NCBI GenBank assembly: GCA_016793775.1
Contig: JAEULK010000076.1
Span: forward strand, 1 to 64,000
Reading direction: 5' to 3'
Length of the DNA stretch: 64,000 nucleotides
DNA from: Sphingopyxis sp.
Lineage (GTDB): Bacteria; Pseudomonadota; Alphaproteobacteria; Sphingomonadales; Sphingomonadaceae
The position numbers and the translations under genes are program-made. The number at the start of each line of letters is the position of its first letter. Positions within the stretch are counted from its first letter, which is position 1. The notes beneath the pieces were generated by a model that was not told where the DNA came from, made no database searches, and was given only the letters and a program-made list of their open reading frames with translations. Positions 40,983-49,116 of the stretch are shown one piece after another.

Positions 40983-42473
40983 CTATCGTTGATGGATGAG
41001 GAGTTCGGTCCCGATGTAGCGGGCCGGGCTGACATGCTCGATCCGCTGTGTTTTTCGACTGGTATTGCCCATGAAGGTCACTTCGACGGTAACGGGCGTC
41101 ATTGAGGCGAGGCCGAAATGGAGCGGCTGGGTGCCTTGCGAATTATAGCCGTCGCCGGTCGAGATCTGGCGCGTCGCGAGGATCTTGCCCTCGGCGTCGA
41201 ACAGGCGGACCTCGGCGCCCATGCGGGTGTAGCGCCCAGCCTTGTCGAGCACGCGAACCGAAAGGCTGCGGCGCGCGGCCTTCTTGCCAAGGTCGTTGTG
41301 GAATAGGAAATGGCCGCCGGTGTCGGTGTATCCGCGCGTTACCGAGAGATCGAGCGCACCGTCGCGGTCATAGTCGATCCACTGGACGCCATGGTCGGCG
41401 ACGTCGAGCGCCGAGCCGGCGGGCAGGATGTTCTCGAAGCCCTTGCCGCCGAGGTTGCGATAGAGCCGGTTCGCGGGCTGCTGCGCGCCCGACTTGCCGG
41501 TGTAGGCGGCGACGAAGAGGTCGAGCCAGCCGTCATTGTCGAAATCGCCCCAGGCGGCGCCCACGGCATGATTGTCCTCGGCGAGGCCGAGCGTCGGAGC
41601 GACATTTTCGAAGCTGCCGTTGCCCTTGTTGCGGTAAAGGATGTTGACCCCGTAGCTCGCCACGAACAGGTCGAGGTGGCCATCATTGTCATAGTCACCG
41701 ACAGCGCAGCCGACGCTGCCTTCGGTGCGGGGACGGCCGGGGCGATCCATGCCGAGGGCGGGGGCGACGTCGGTGAAGCGGTCGCCGTCGTTGCGCCACA
41801 GCGCGTCGGTCGCGCCCGACTGGTTGGCGAGGAAAAGATCGAGTTCGCCGTCGCGGTCATAGTCGAACCAGCAAGCGCCGACGGTCGGCCGCGCATCGTC
41901 GCCGGCCTGATCGGCGGGGACGCGCACGAAACGGCCCGCCTCCTGGCGATAGAGGGCATTGGGTCCCGAGCGGTTCGCGGCGAAGAGATCGAGGTCGCCG
42001 TCATTGTCGAAATCGACCCAGTTGGACTGGCGTGCCGAGCGCCCGGCCGCTACGGGATCGACACCCTGCGCGACGAAACGGCGGCCGCTTGCGTTTCGGA
42101 AGAGGAGGTTCGCGGCATTTTCTTCGGTCGCGCCCGCGTAAAGATCGGGCCAGCCGTCGCCGTCGTAATCGCCCCAGGCTAGGCCGCGCATCTCGGCGCC
42201 GGTTACGGGAAGTCCCATAGCCGCGCCGACGCTGGTGAAATGGCCGCGGTCGTTTCGATAGAGGCGAATTTCGCCGCTTTCGAGCGAGACCGCGAGGTCG
42301 AGGTCCCCATCGCGGTCGAAATCGGCCCAACTGTTCGACAGCGAGCCGGGCAGGCTGAAGTCGGCGGCTTGGACGGGGGTAAAAGCTGGACCGGTCGCCC
42401 CGGCCGCCCCGCCGCCGGCAATACCGGTCGATAGGACGGCCCAGGACAAGATCCGCATCAATTCATCGCGCAT
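40983..42473 (-). CDS. Secreted VCBS/FG-GAP repeat protein with ASPIC/UnbV-like C-terminus
   Basis: 496 aa with a signal-like N-terminus. At least seven Ca-binding-type repeats of the form D-x-D-x-D-G-x-x-D are visible: DFDRDGDLD, DYDGDGWPD, DFDNDGDLD, DYDRDGELD, DYDNDGHLD, DFDNDGWLD and DYDRDGALD. They form a seven-bladed integrin-like propeller, followed by a ~90-residue tail with STGDGYNSQG typical of ASPIC/UnbV. Located 27 bp after the TonB receptor gene and so co-expressed with it. Probably periplasmic or surface-exposed; ligand unknown. Confidence 0.85.
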   Translation of the reverse strand: MRDELMRILSWAVLSTGIAGGGAAGATGPAFTPVQAADFSLPGSLSNSWADFDRDGDLDLAVSLESGEIRLYRNDRGHFTSVGAAMGLPVTGAEMRGLAWGDYDGDGWPDLYAGATEENAANLLFRNASGRRFVAQGVDPVAAGRSARQSNWVDFDNDGDLDLFAANRSGPNALYRQEAGRFVRVPADQAGDDARPTVGACWFDYDRDGELDLFLANQSGATDALWRNDGDRFTDVAPALGMDRPGRPRTEGSVGCAVGDYDNDGHLDLFVASYGVNILYRNKGNGSFENVAPTLGLAEDNHAVGAAWGDFDNDGWLDLFVAAYTGKSGAQQPANRLYRNLGGKGFENILPAGSALDVADHGVQWIDYDRDGALDLSVTRGYTDTGGHFLFHNDLGKKAARRSLSVRVLDKAGRYTRMGAEVRLFDAEGKILATRQISTGDGYNSQGTQPLHFGLASMTPVTVEVTFMGNTSRKTQRIEHVSPARYIGTELLIHQR

Positions 42474-42500
42474 GATACGGACTCCAGTGGATGGTCTTGA

Positions 42501-44975
42501 TCAGAAATCGAGCGAGATCCGACCATAATAATAGCCGCCATATTGGCCGAACGGTCCGGCGCCATAGGGTGCGAGCCCGATGGTGTTGGCGACAGTCGTG
42601 CGGTCCGGATAGACGTCGAAGATGTTATAGGCGCCCGCGGCGACCCGCAACTTCTCGGTCACGCCGTAGGACACCTCGAGATCGGTGATCCACTTGGCGC
42701 CGAAGCTCTGGTCGTTGACGGGAAGACCGCCGACGAGATTGTCGAGCGACTTGAACTTGTCGTAGCGGGTTTCCTTGAGGTTGATCGCGAACGGACCCGA
42801 TTCGAAGTTGGCGCCGAGGATCAGCTTCGTTTTGGGAGCCGAAGTGAACCAGCCCTGGGTGCGCCGGTCGAACAGGGTCAGGCCGAGACCTGCGAGTTCG
42901 CTCGGGTTGGCCGCGATTTTGCGGATGTCGGTATCGTTATAGTTGAAACCGACGCTGGTGCGCAGGCGTCCGGCGCTGCCGACATCGAATGCATAGGTGC
43001 CGACGACATCGACGCCGCGCGTGCGGGTATCGACGGCGTTGGTGAAGAAACGCACCGACTGGTCACCCGAAAAGCCGTTGGCGACCAGGATGTTCCGGAT
43101 CCCCGTGCCCGACAACAAGCCGGTGAGGGTGATGCGGTCGTCGAGATCGATCTGATAGGCATCGACCGAGAGCGAGAGGCCCGACGCCGGCGTCAAGGTG
43201 AAGCCGAGACTGAAGTTCTTCGACTTTTCGGGCTTGAGCGGCTGCGCGCCGAGGGCCTGTGCAACCGCCGAGTTCGTCTTCACGATCTTGGTGAGCACCG
43301 GGATATACACGCCGCCGACGAGGTTGATCGACGTCGAGGTCTGCGCGAAGTCCTGTTGCGCAAGCGAAGGCGCGCGGAAGCCGTTGCTGAACGCGCCGCG
43401 GAAGGCGAGCCAGTCCGTAACCTCGTAGCGCGCGCTGAGCTTGCCGCTGAAGACGCTGCCCGAGCTGTCGTCGAAATGCTCGAAGCGACCCGCCGCGGTG
43501 ACGAGGAAGCGCGGGCTGACGTCGAGCGCGAGATCGACATAGCCGGCCCAGATGTTGCGGTTGATGTTCGCCGCATCCTCGGGGGTGACGACGATCGCGC
43601 CTTGTGCCCCCACCTGCGCCGGGCGTCCGGCGAGCGGACCGGTCGGGTAGAAATAGCCCCCCGCTCGATAGCTGTCGACGTCGAGCGGCTTGGTGACGTA
43701 ATTCTCGTAACGATATTCAGCGCCGAGCGAGACCTGGAGTGCGGTGTCGCCGCCGAACTCGATACGGCGGGTGAGGTCGAGATTGTTCGTCCACTGGTCG
43801 AATGCCGAGCTGAAGGTCTTGAACTCGGTCGGGCTCGACGGGCCGAGCGACGCGTTGAGCGTATTTTCGGCGCCATTCTTGGCATAGTTGCGGCCATAGG
43901 TGCTGCTGAGATCGATGTTCCAGCCCGCCGTCTCGCCGCGAAGGCCGCCGGTGAACTGGAAGTCGGTTTCCTGCAGCGTGTAGTAAGGCGTGAAGCCGTC
44001 GGGATATATCTGGATGATATTCTGGTTGCTGTTCGGGCGGCGGCCGGCCTGGCCGACGCGCGCGTCGCGATAGCCGAAGGTGCCATCCGAATAGAAGGTG
44101 ACGTTGCCGAGCGGCAGGACGAGCGTTTGCGCGACCTTGACGTCCTTCACGTCGGGGAGGCCGCCTTGATAGGTCCGGCGATTGGCGGTGAGTTCGCGCG
44201 GATCGGGTACACCGCCGGCGAGCGGAAAATAGAGCGCCCCGGTCACGTCGGTGTTGCGCACGGCGGCGTTGGCCTTCTTTCCTTCGACCGACAGCGTGAA
44301 CGAACCGCCGTCGCCGATCGCGAAGCCGTGCGAGACGCTGCCCGAGATGGTTTCGCCGTCGCTGCCGCTGCCGTCGCGGCCATAGCGCTGACCGGCTTCG
44401 AGGGTCGCCTTGCCGCCCGAGTCATTGGTCTTCAGGATGACGTTGATCACCCCCGCGATCGCATCCGAGCCATATTGCGCCGAGGCACCGTCGCGCAGCA
44501 CTTCGATGCGCTCGATCGCACTCGACGGAATGAGATCGAGATCGACCGGGTTGCCGCCCTGCGACGTCGCGCCCGAGTTGATGTCGATGATCGAGCTGTT
44601 GTGGCGGCGCTTGCCGTTGACGAGCACCAGCACATGGACGCCCGACAGGCCGCGAAGGCCCGCGGGACGCGTCAGGCTGTTGAACGACGAACTGCCCACG
44701 GTCGTCGATTGGAAGGACGGCACGAGTTGCGTCAGCGCGTCGCGAAGTTGCATGCCACCGCCGAGCTTTTCAAGGTCTTCGCCGCCGATCACGTCGATCG
44801 GAGTCGGGCTTGATATGACGGTACGCGCCTGGCCGCGCGTGCCGGTGACGATGATTTCGGAAGGCGATGCCGATTCGCCGGCGTCGTCGGCCGGTGCATC
44901 CTGCGCGAAGGCGGGCATGGACATGGCGGCGGCGACGCAGGACGCCCCCACCAGCAGTCGCGTATATGTTTTCAT
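42501..44975 (-). CDS. TonB-dependent outer-membrane receptor
   Basis: 824 aa. Signal peptide MKTYTRLLVGASCVAAAMSM...AFAQD, TonB box EIIVTGTRGQ, plug with GVHVLVLVNGKRRHNSSIID and IERIEVLRDGASAQYGSDAI, barrel and terminal Phe (ISLDF). This is the NGKRRH plug type common in receptors for larger or peptide-like ligands. It follows the cystathionine-lyase-like gene by 76 bp and precedes the VCBS protein, in a minus-strand series headed by an ECF sigma factor. No STN signalling domain is present, so it does not itself drive the sigma factor by the classical FecA route. Confidence 0.92.
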   Translation of the reverse strand: MKTYTRLLVGASCVAAAMSMPAFAQDAPADDAGESASPSEIIVTGTRGQARTVISSPTPIDVIGGEDLEKLGGGMQLRDALTQLVPSFQSTTVGSSSFNSLTRPAGLRGLSGVHVLVLVNGKRRHNSSIIDINSGATSQGGNPVDLDLIPSSAIERIEVLRDGASAQYGSDAIAGVINVILKTNDSGGKATLEAGQRYGRDGSGSDGETISGSVSHGFAIGDGGSFTLSVEGKKANAAVRNTDVTGALYFPLAGGVPDPRELTANRRTYQGGLPDVKDVKVAQTLVLPLGNVTFYSDGTFGYRDARVGQAGRRPNSNQNIIQIYPDGFTPYYTLQETDFQFTGGLRGETAGWNIDLSSTYGRNYAKNGAENTLNASLGPSSPTEFKTFSSAFDQWTNNLDLTRRIEFGGDTALQVSLGAEYRYENYVTKPLDVDSYRAGGYFYPTGPLAGRPAQVGAQGAIVVTPEDAANINRNIWAGYVDLALDVSPRFLVTAAGRFEHFDDSSGSVFSGKLSARYEVTDWLAFRGAFSNGFRAPSLAQQDFAQTSTSINLVGGVYIPVLTKIVKTNSAVAQALGAQPLKPEKSKNFSLGFTLTPASGLSLSVDAYQIDLDDRITLTGLLSGTGIRNILVANGFSGDQSVRFFTNAVDTRTRGVDVVGTYAFDVGSAGRLRTSVGFNYNDTDIRKIAANPSELAGLGLTLFDRRTQGWFTSAPKTKLILGANFESGPFAINLKETRYDKFKSLDNLVGGLPVNDQSFGAKWITDLEVSYGVTEKLRVAAGAYNIFDVYPDRTTVANTIGLAPYGAGPFGQYGGYYYGRISLDF

Positions 44976-45051
44976 GGTCTTGCTCCTGAACACGGAAAAA
45001 TGTTCCCCCAATTGAACCTGCTACATTTTCGTTTTCCGCCGGTTTCGGCGC

Positions 45052-46257
45052 TTATCCTGCGGCCCTCAACTTGCGCTGGGGTGCCGCCATGTCCTGCGAA
45101 AGGGTGTCGAGCCCTTGCCGCAAATCCGCGATGAGGTCATCCACCCTTTCGAGCCCGATGTGCAATCTTAGCAAGGGGCCGGGATAGCTGACCTTGTGGG
45201 TCCGCGCCTTCAGCTGCGGATCGACCGGGATCGCGAGGCTCTCATAGCCCCCCCAACTGAAACCGAGACCGAAGAGCTCGAGACGTTCGACCATCGCCGA
45301 GACCGCTGCTTCGGACGTCGGGTGGAGAACCGCGCCGATCAATCCGCAAATGCCGGTAAAGTCGCGTTTCCAGATCGCGTGGCCGGGGTCGGCGGGCAGG
45401 GCGGGGCACATGACCGAATGAATTTCGGGCTGCGCCTCGAGCCACTGTGCGACCTGGAGCGCCGAGGCGCCGTGATGGGCAAGGCGGGTATGAAGGGTGC
45501 GCAGGCCGCGGATCGCCATATAGGCGTCGTCGGGCGACACCGCCCAGCCGGTCTCGTAGCTCGAACCGGCGAGCAGTTCGGCGGCCTGGCCCTTGGCTGC
45601 GGCGAGACCCATGAACACGTCCGAATGCCCGCACACATATTTGGTGAGCGACTGGATGCTGACATCGACTCCGTGATCGAGCGGCTTGAAGAGAACGCCC
45701 GCCGCCCAGGTATTGTCGATGACGGTCATCACGCCGGCTTCCCTCGCCATGGCGGCGATTGCGGGGATATCCTGCATCTCGAAGGTCAGCGAGCCGGGAG
45801 ATTCAAGGAAGATCACGCGCGTCGCCGGCGTGATCATCGCGCGGATCGCCTCGGCATCGTCGGCCGGATGGAAGTAGCGCGCGGTGACGCCGTAGCGCGC
45901 CAGCGTGCCGGCAAGAAAGCGCCGGGTCGGATTATAGACGGTGTCGCAGGCGAGGACCTCGTCGCCTGCCGAGAGCAGCGCGAGGAGCGTGCCGGTGATC
46001 GCGGTGAGGCCCGAGGGATAGATGAATGCCTCATCGGCATTTTCGAGGTCACGCAGCGCGTCGCGCAGTGTGCGCTGGGTCGAAAGGCCGACGCGTCCGT
46101 AGGTCACCGTGCCGCCATCATAGAGCGCCTCGCAGGTGGGCAGAAGGACGGTCGATCCGCGCTGGATCGGCGGGCCGGGGGTCCGCTGGAGCGCGTCGCA
46201 CGGCGTGTCGCCGTGGATGAGCCGCGTCTGCTCGTGAACCGTGCTGCAAAGCGTCAT
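45052..46257 (-). CDS. metC: PLP-dependent trans-sulfuration enzyme (cystathionine beta-lyase type)
   Basis: 401 aa Cys/Met metabolism PLP enzyme. PIQRGSTVL, TYGRVGLSTQRTLRDAL, IYPSGLTAIT, FLESPGSLTFEMQD and SIQSLTKYVCGHSDVFMG with the PLP Lys; the H-S-D after the Lys is typical of MetC-like beta-lyases. It would split a C-S bond (cystathionine or related S-amino acid) to give pyruvate, ammonia and a thiol. Its linkage to TonB import and, further right, to a RidA protein and amino-acid symporters suggests catabolism of an imported S-amino acid or peptide rather than methionine synthesis. Confidence 0.87.
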   Translation of the reverse strand: MTLCSTVHEQTRLIHGDTPCDALQRTPGPPIQRGSTVLLPTCEALYDGGTVTYGRVGLSTQRTLRDALRDLENADEAFIYPSGLTAITGTLLALLSAGDEVLACDTVYNPTRRFLAGTLARYGVTARYFHPADDAEAIRAMITPATRVIFLESPGSLTFEMQDIPAIAAMAREAGVMTVIDNTWAAGVLFKPLDHGVDVSIQSLTKYVCGHSDVFMGLAAAKGQAAELLAGSSYETGWAVSPDDAYMAIRGLRTLHTRLAHHGASALQVAQWLEAQPEIHSVMCPALPADPGHAIWKRDFTGICGLIGAVLHPTSEAAVSAMVERLELFGLGFSWGGYESLAIPVDPQLKARTHKVSYPGPLLRLHIGLERVDDLIADLRQGLDTLSQDMAAPQRKLRAAG

Positions 46258-46272
46258 TTTATCTTTTCTTTC

Positions 46273-46962
46273 TCAGATGGACTTGGAGAGGAGTTTCTGC
46301 CGCTGCGGCGACACATCGCTGCGGTGTGCCGCGACGAGATCGCTGCGGCGGACGACCGAGAGCGCTTTCGCGGCCTTGGTCACATGCTTTTCGATCGCGC
46401 TCGTCGAGATGTTGTAGCGGCTCGCGAGGCACTTCAGGCTCGATCCTTCGACGCGGATCGCGACGAGGATTTCCTGGGTGCGTTCGGGGAGCTGGCTGAG
46501 CGTGGTCTCGACCGCGCGAACCTCGTCCTTGGCGAGCAGGATGCGCAGCGGCGACATCTCATCGACCGGGTGGTCCGGCTCGTCGAGCTGGCAATGGCAG
46601 TCGCTGCGGCGCGTCGCCTGGCGGCGGTGGCGGTCGATCAGCGCGGCCTGCGCGGCCTGGAACAGATAGCATTTGGGATGGGCGACCGCGGCGGCATCGG
46701 CGCGGCGAATGATGCTGAGGAGCACGTCCTGAAGTATATCGTCGAGGTCGACGGCCGGTACGCGGCGGCGAAGATATTTCCGAAGAAGGGGAAGGTGGGG
46801 CCAGAAGGCCTCGACGATATCGGGAGCGGGTTCGCTCGAGGCCGGAACGGCGGCAATCGGCGGCTTTTCCGCGGGCGGCGCGGCAAATTCGAACGCCTGC
46901 CATACATCGTCGGTCGCGACGTTTTCATTCCCATACTCTGCCCCATAGGCGCTGAATGTCAT
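46273..46962 (-). CDS. ECF-type RNA polymerase sigma factor
   Basis: 229 aa. Sigma-2 region: YLRRRVPAVDLDDILQDVLL and HPKCYLFQAAQAALIDRHRR; sigma-4 region: LSQLPERTQEILVAIRVEGS and ISTSAIEKHVTKAAKAL. This resembles FecI-type ECF factors, but with a ~50-residue acidic/Pro-rich N-terminal extension and a ~25-residue tail. No FecR-type anti-sigma gene is adjacent, so control is by an unlinked factor or by the extensions. It lies 15 bp before the lyase gene and probably drives the lyase-TonB-VCBS series and perhaps itself. Confidence 0.87.
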   Translation of the reverse strand: MTFSAYGAEYGNENVATDDVWQAFEFAAPPAEKPPIAAVPASSEPAPDIVEAFWPHLPLLRKYLRRRVPAVDLDDILQDVLLSIIRRADAAAVAHPKCYLFQAAQAALIDRHRRQATRRSDCHCQLDEPDHPVDEMSPLRILLAKDEVRAVETTLSQLPERTQEILVAIRVEGSSLKCLASRYNISTSAIEKHVTKAAKALSVVRRSDLVAAHRSDVSPQRQKLLSKSI

Positions 46963-47022
46963 CGTGCGTCCCCTTATGGCGACATTTTATGACATGGGTG
47001 CCGGGGTGAATTCATCACCGAC

Positions 47023-47067
47023 TTTGACGCGGATTCGTCAAATATTGGGATGATTGAACTCAATATT
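47023..47067. promoter_or_regulatory. Two overlapping dyads in the sigma/symporter intergenic region
   Basis: The 316-bp gap 46963-47278 is AT-rich in its centre. It contains TTTGACG-N6-CGTCAAA (47023-47042) and AATATTG-N13-CAATATT (47061-47067 is the right arm, 47041-47047 the left). They are plausible sites for the Lrp-type regulator encoded in the symporter operon. The rest of the gap shows no gene. Confidence 0.45.
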
Positions 47068-47278
47068 CGCTATTACATAGATTAAATGATCGAATAGCTA
47101 CATGAACGACGTTCGTTCGGTCGAATCATTTGTCGCGGATTCGCCTTCGAATTGCAACAATCGATCCCGGGGCGGGAAACTTCCTCGCGGAATCGTACTT
47201 TGGGCGATGGGGTATTCGGTTCGTAGCGCGTCAAAGCCAAGGGGCCTCCCGCAACGAGGAGGCAAGAGGAGTGGTCGC

Positions 47279-48613
47279 ATGGCGAGAACCTGGCTCATAT
47301 TGTCGTCGCTGGTCGCGGGGCTTGCGCTGGGCGTGGGATGGACGCGGCTCGGCCTTGCCGGTCTCACAGACGCGGTTTCGATTGCCGACAGCATCGGCGG
47401 CGTTTGGCTCGACGGCCTCCGGATGACGATCATCCCGCTCGTCGTCTCGCTTCTCATAACCGGGATCGCAAAGACGGTCGACAGCGCGCGCGGCGACCGC
47501 GTTGCGATGCGCTCGGTCGTCACCTTCATCGCGCTGCTGTGGATTTCGACCGCGATGGCGGCGGTACTCGTCCCCGCGCTGCTCGGCATCTTCCCGATGC
47601 CCGCCGAGGCGGCGCGCTCGCTCGCGGCGAGCCTGACGACCTCGGCGCATATCGAGGCGCCGACGGTCGGGATGGCGGCGTTCCTCCGCTCGATCGTGCC
47701 CACCAATCCGATCGCCGCGGCCGCGAACGACGCGCTGTTGCCGCTCATCCTCTTCACTGCCGTCTTCGCCGTTGCGCTGGCGCGGCTGCCCGCCGCGCAG
47801 CGCGAACCGGTCACGGCCTTTTTCGACACGATCGCAAGTGCGGTGTTGCTCATCGTCGGCTGGGTGCTCGCGCTCGCGCCGATCGGTGTGCTTGCGCTGG
47901 CCTTTGGCGTCGGCGCCCGGGCGGGTACATCGGCGATCGGCGCGCTCGCCCATTATGTGGTGATCGTGTCTAGCGCCGGGCTGGCGGCCTGGGCGCTCGC
48001 CTATCCGGTCGCGGTGTTCGGCGGCCGCGTCCGCCTGCTCGCCTTCGCGAAGGCGGTGGCGCCGGCGCAGGTGGTCGCGCTCAGCACCCAGTCGTCGCTC
48101 GCCTCTTTGCCGCCCATGCTGAAGGCATCGGCCGATCTCGGGGTCGACCGTTCGGTCTCGCGCGTATCGCTGCCCGTCGCGGTCGCCATCTTCCGGGTGA
48201 CGAGCCCGGCGATGAACCTCGCGGTCGCCATATACGTCGCGCATTGGCTGGGCCTGCCGCTCGCCCCCTCGGCGATCGCGGCGGGCGCCGCCGTCGCGGC
48301 GATCACGACGATCGGCTCGGTGAGCCTTCCCGGACAGGTGAGTTTCCTGACCTCGATCGCACCGATCTGCGTCGCGATGGGCATTCCGATCGAGCCGCTC
48401 GCGCTGCTCATCGCGGTCGAGATGATCCCCGATCTCGTGCGAACGGTCGGCAATGTGACGATGGACGTCGCGGCGACCACCGCAATCGCACGAATGGGGC
48501 GGACACCGCGGGCCGCCGGCGAGGATGCAGACGGTCTTGGGGAGGTGGAAGCGCGTATCACCCGGCGACCCGCGCTCGCCGGCGCACGGGAATTTGAAGG
48601 AGCAAAGCCATGA
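47279..48613 (+). CDS. Dicarboxylate/amino acid:cation symporter (DAACS), copy 1
   Basis: 444 aa with about eight helices plus re-entrant loops. Start at ATG 47279 after GAGGAG; the open frame upstream is not membrane-like. GGVWLDGLRMTIIPLVVSLL matches the family's early helix, STQSSLASLPPMLKAS gives the re-entrant HP1 serine-rich motif, and the late segment LIAVEMIPDLVRTVGNVTMD carries the D..R..N cation/substrate residues. Imports an amino or dicarboxylic acid with Na+ or H+. ATGA overlap with the Lrp gene downstream suggests that the regulator senses the transported amino acid. Confidence 0.9.
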   Translation: MARTWLILSSLVAGLALGVGWTRLGLAGLTDAVSIADSIGGVWLDGLRMTIIPLVVSLLITGIAKTVDSARGDRVAMRSVVTFIALLWISTAMAAVLVPALLGIFPMPAEAARSLAASLTTSAHIEAPTVGMAAFLRSIVPTNPIAAAANDALLPLILFTAVFAVALARLPAAQREPVTAFFDTIASAVLLIVGWVLALAPIGVLALAFGVGARAGTSAIGALAHYVVIVSSAGLAAWALAYPVAVFGGRVRLLAFAKAVAPAQVVALSTQSSLASLPPMLKASADLGVDRSVSRVSLPVAVAIFRVTSPAMNLAVAIYVAHWLGLPLAPSAIAAGAAVAAITTIGSVSLPGQVSFLTSIAPICVAMGIPIEPLALLIAVEMIPDLVRTVGNVTMDVAATTAIARMGRTPRAAGEDADGLGEVEARITRRPALAGAREFEGAKP

Positions 48614-49089
48614 CCCGCGTTTCACTCGACGATGCCGATGTCCGGATCCTGGGGTTCCTCCAGGAGGATGCGACGCTCTCGGTCGCGGCCGTCGCCGCCA
48701 AGGCCAATATGTCGCAAAATGCGTGCTGGCGGCGGATCAAGCGGCTCGAGGAGAGCGGGGTGATCTCGCGCCGCGTGACGATCCTCGACGCGAGCGCGCT
48801 CGGGCTCGATCTCACCGTCTTCGTGAGCCTGCGCGCCTCGGAGCATAGCGAGGCATGGCTCGAGATGCTCAATTCGGCGATCCGCGACATTCCCGAGGTT
48901 GTCGAATTCTACCGCATGACCGGCGACGTCGACTATCTGCTCAAGCTCAGGGTCGAGAATATGGCCGCCTATGACGCGGTCTACCGGCGCATCATCCGGT
49001 CGATCCGGCTCACCGACGTGAGCTCGGCTTTCTCGATGGAAGAAATCAAGTTCACCACCGCGCTGCCGCTCGCAGCGCGCCCGTCCTGA
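48610..49089 (+). CDS. Lrp/AsnC-family transcriptional regulator
   Basis: 159 aa. N-terminal HTH DDADVRILGFLQEDATLSVA with ANMSQNACWRRIKRLEESGV, then the RAM effector domain: FVSLRASEHSEAWLEML, EVVEFYRMTGDVDYLLKLRV. Single-gene amino-acid-responsive regulators of this size usually control their own neighbours. It is coupled to the symporter gene and likely to bind the dyads at 47023-47067. Confidence 0.93.
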   Translation: MTRVSLDDADVRILGFLQEDATLSVAAVAAKANMSQNACWRRIKRLEESGVISRRVTILDASALGLDLTVFVSLRASEHSEAWLEMLNSAIRDIPEVVEFYRMTGDVDYLLKLRVENMAAYDAVYRRIIRSIRLTDVSSAFSMEEIKFTTALPLAARPS

Positions 49090-49116
49090 CGATTCAAGAC
49101 GGGCGCGGCGCGGGAG

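Noticed and set aside
42543-44813. 756-codon plus-strand open frame inside the TonB receptor
   Set aside because: Antisense shadow of a receptor with signal peptide, TonB box and terminal Phe; no ribosome site and no recognisable fold.
47102-47278. Longer N-terminus for the first symporter, starting at 47102
   Set aside because: The extra 59 residues are polar and unlike the family, while ATG 47279 has GAGGAG at the right distance and is followed directly by the first helix.
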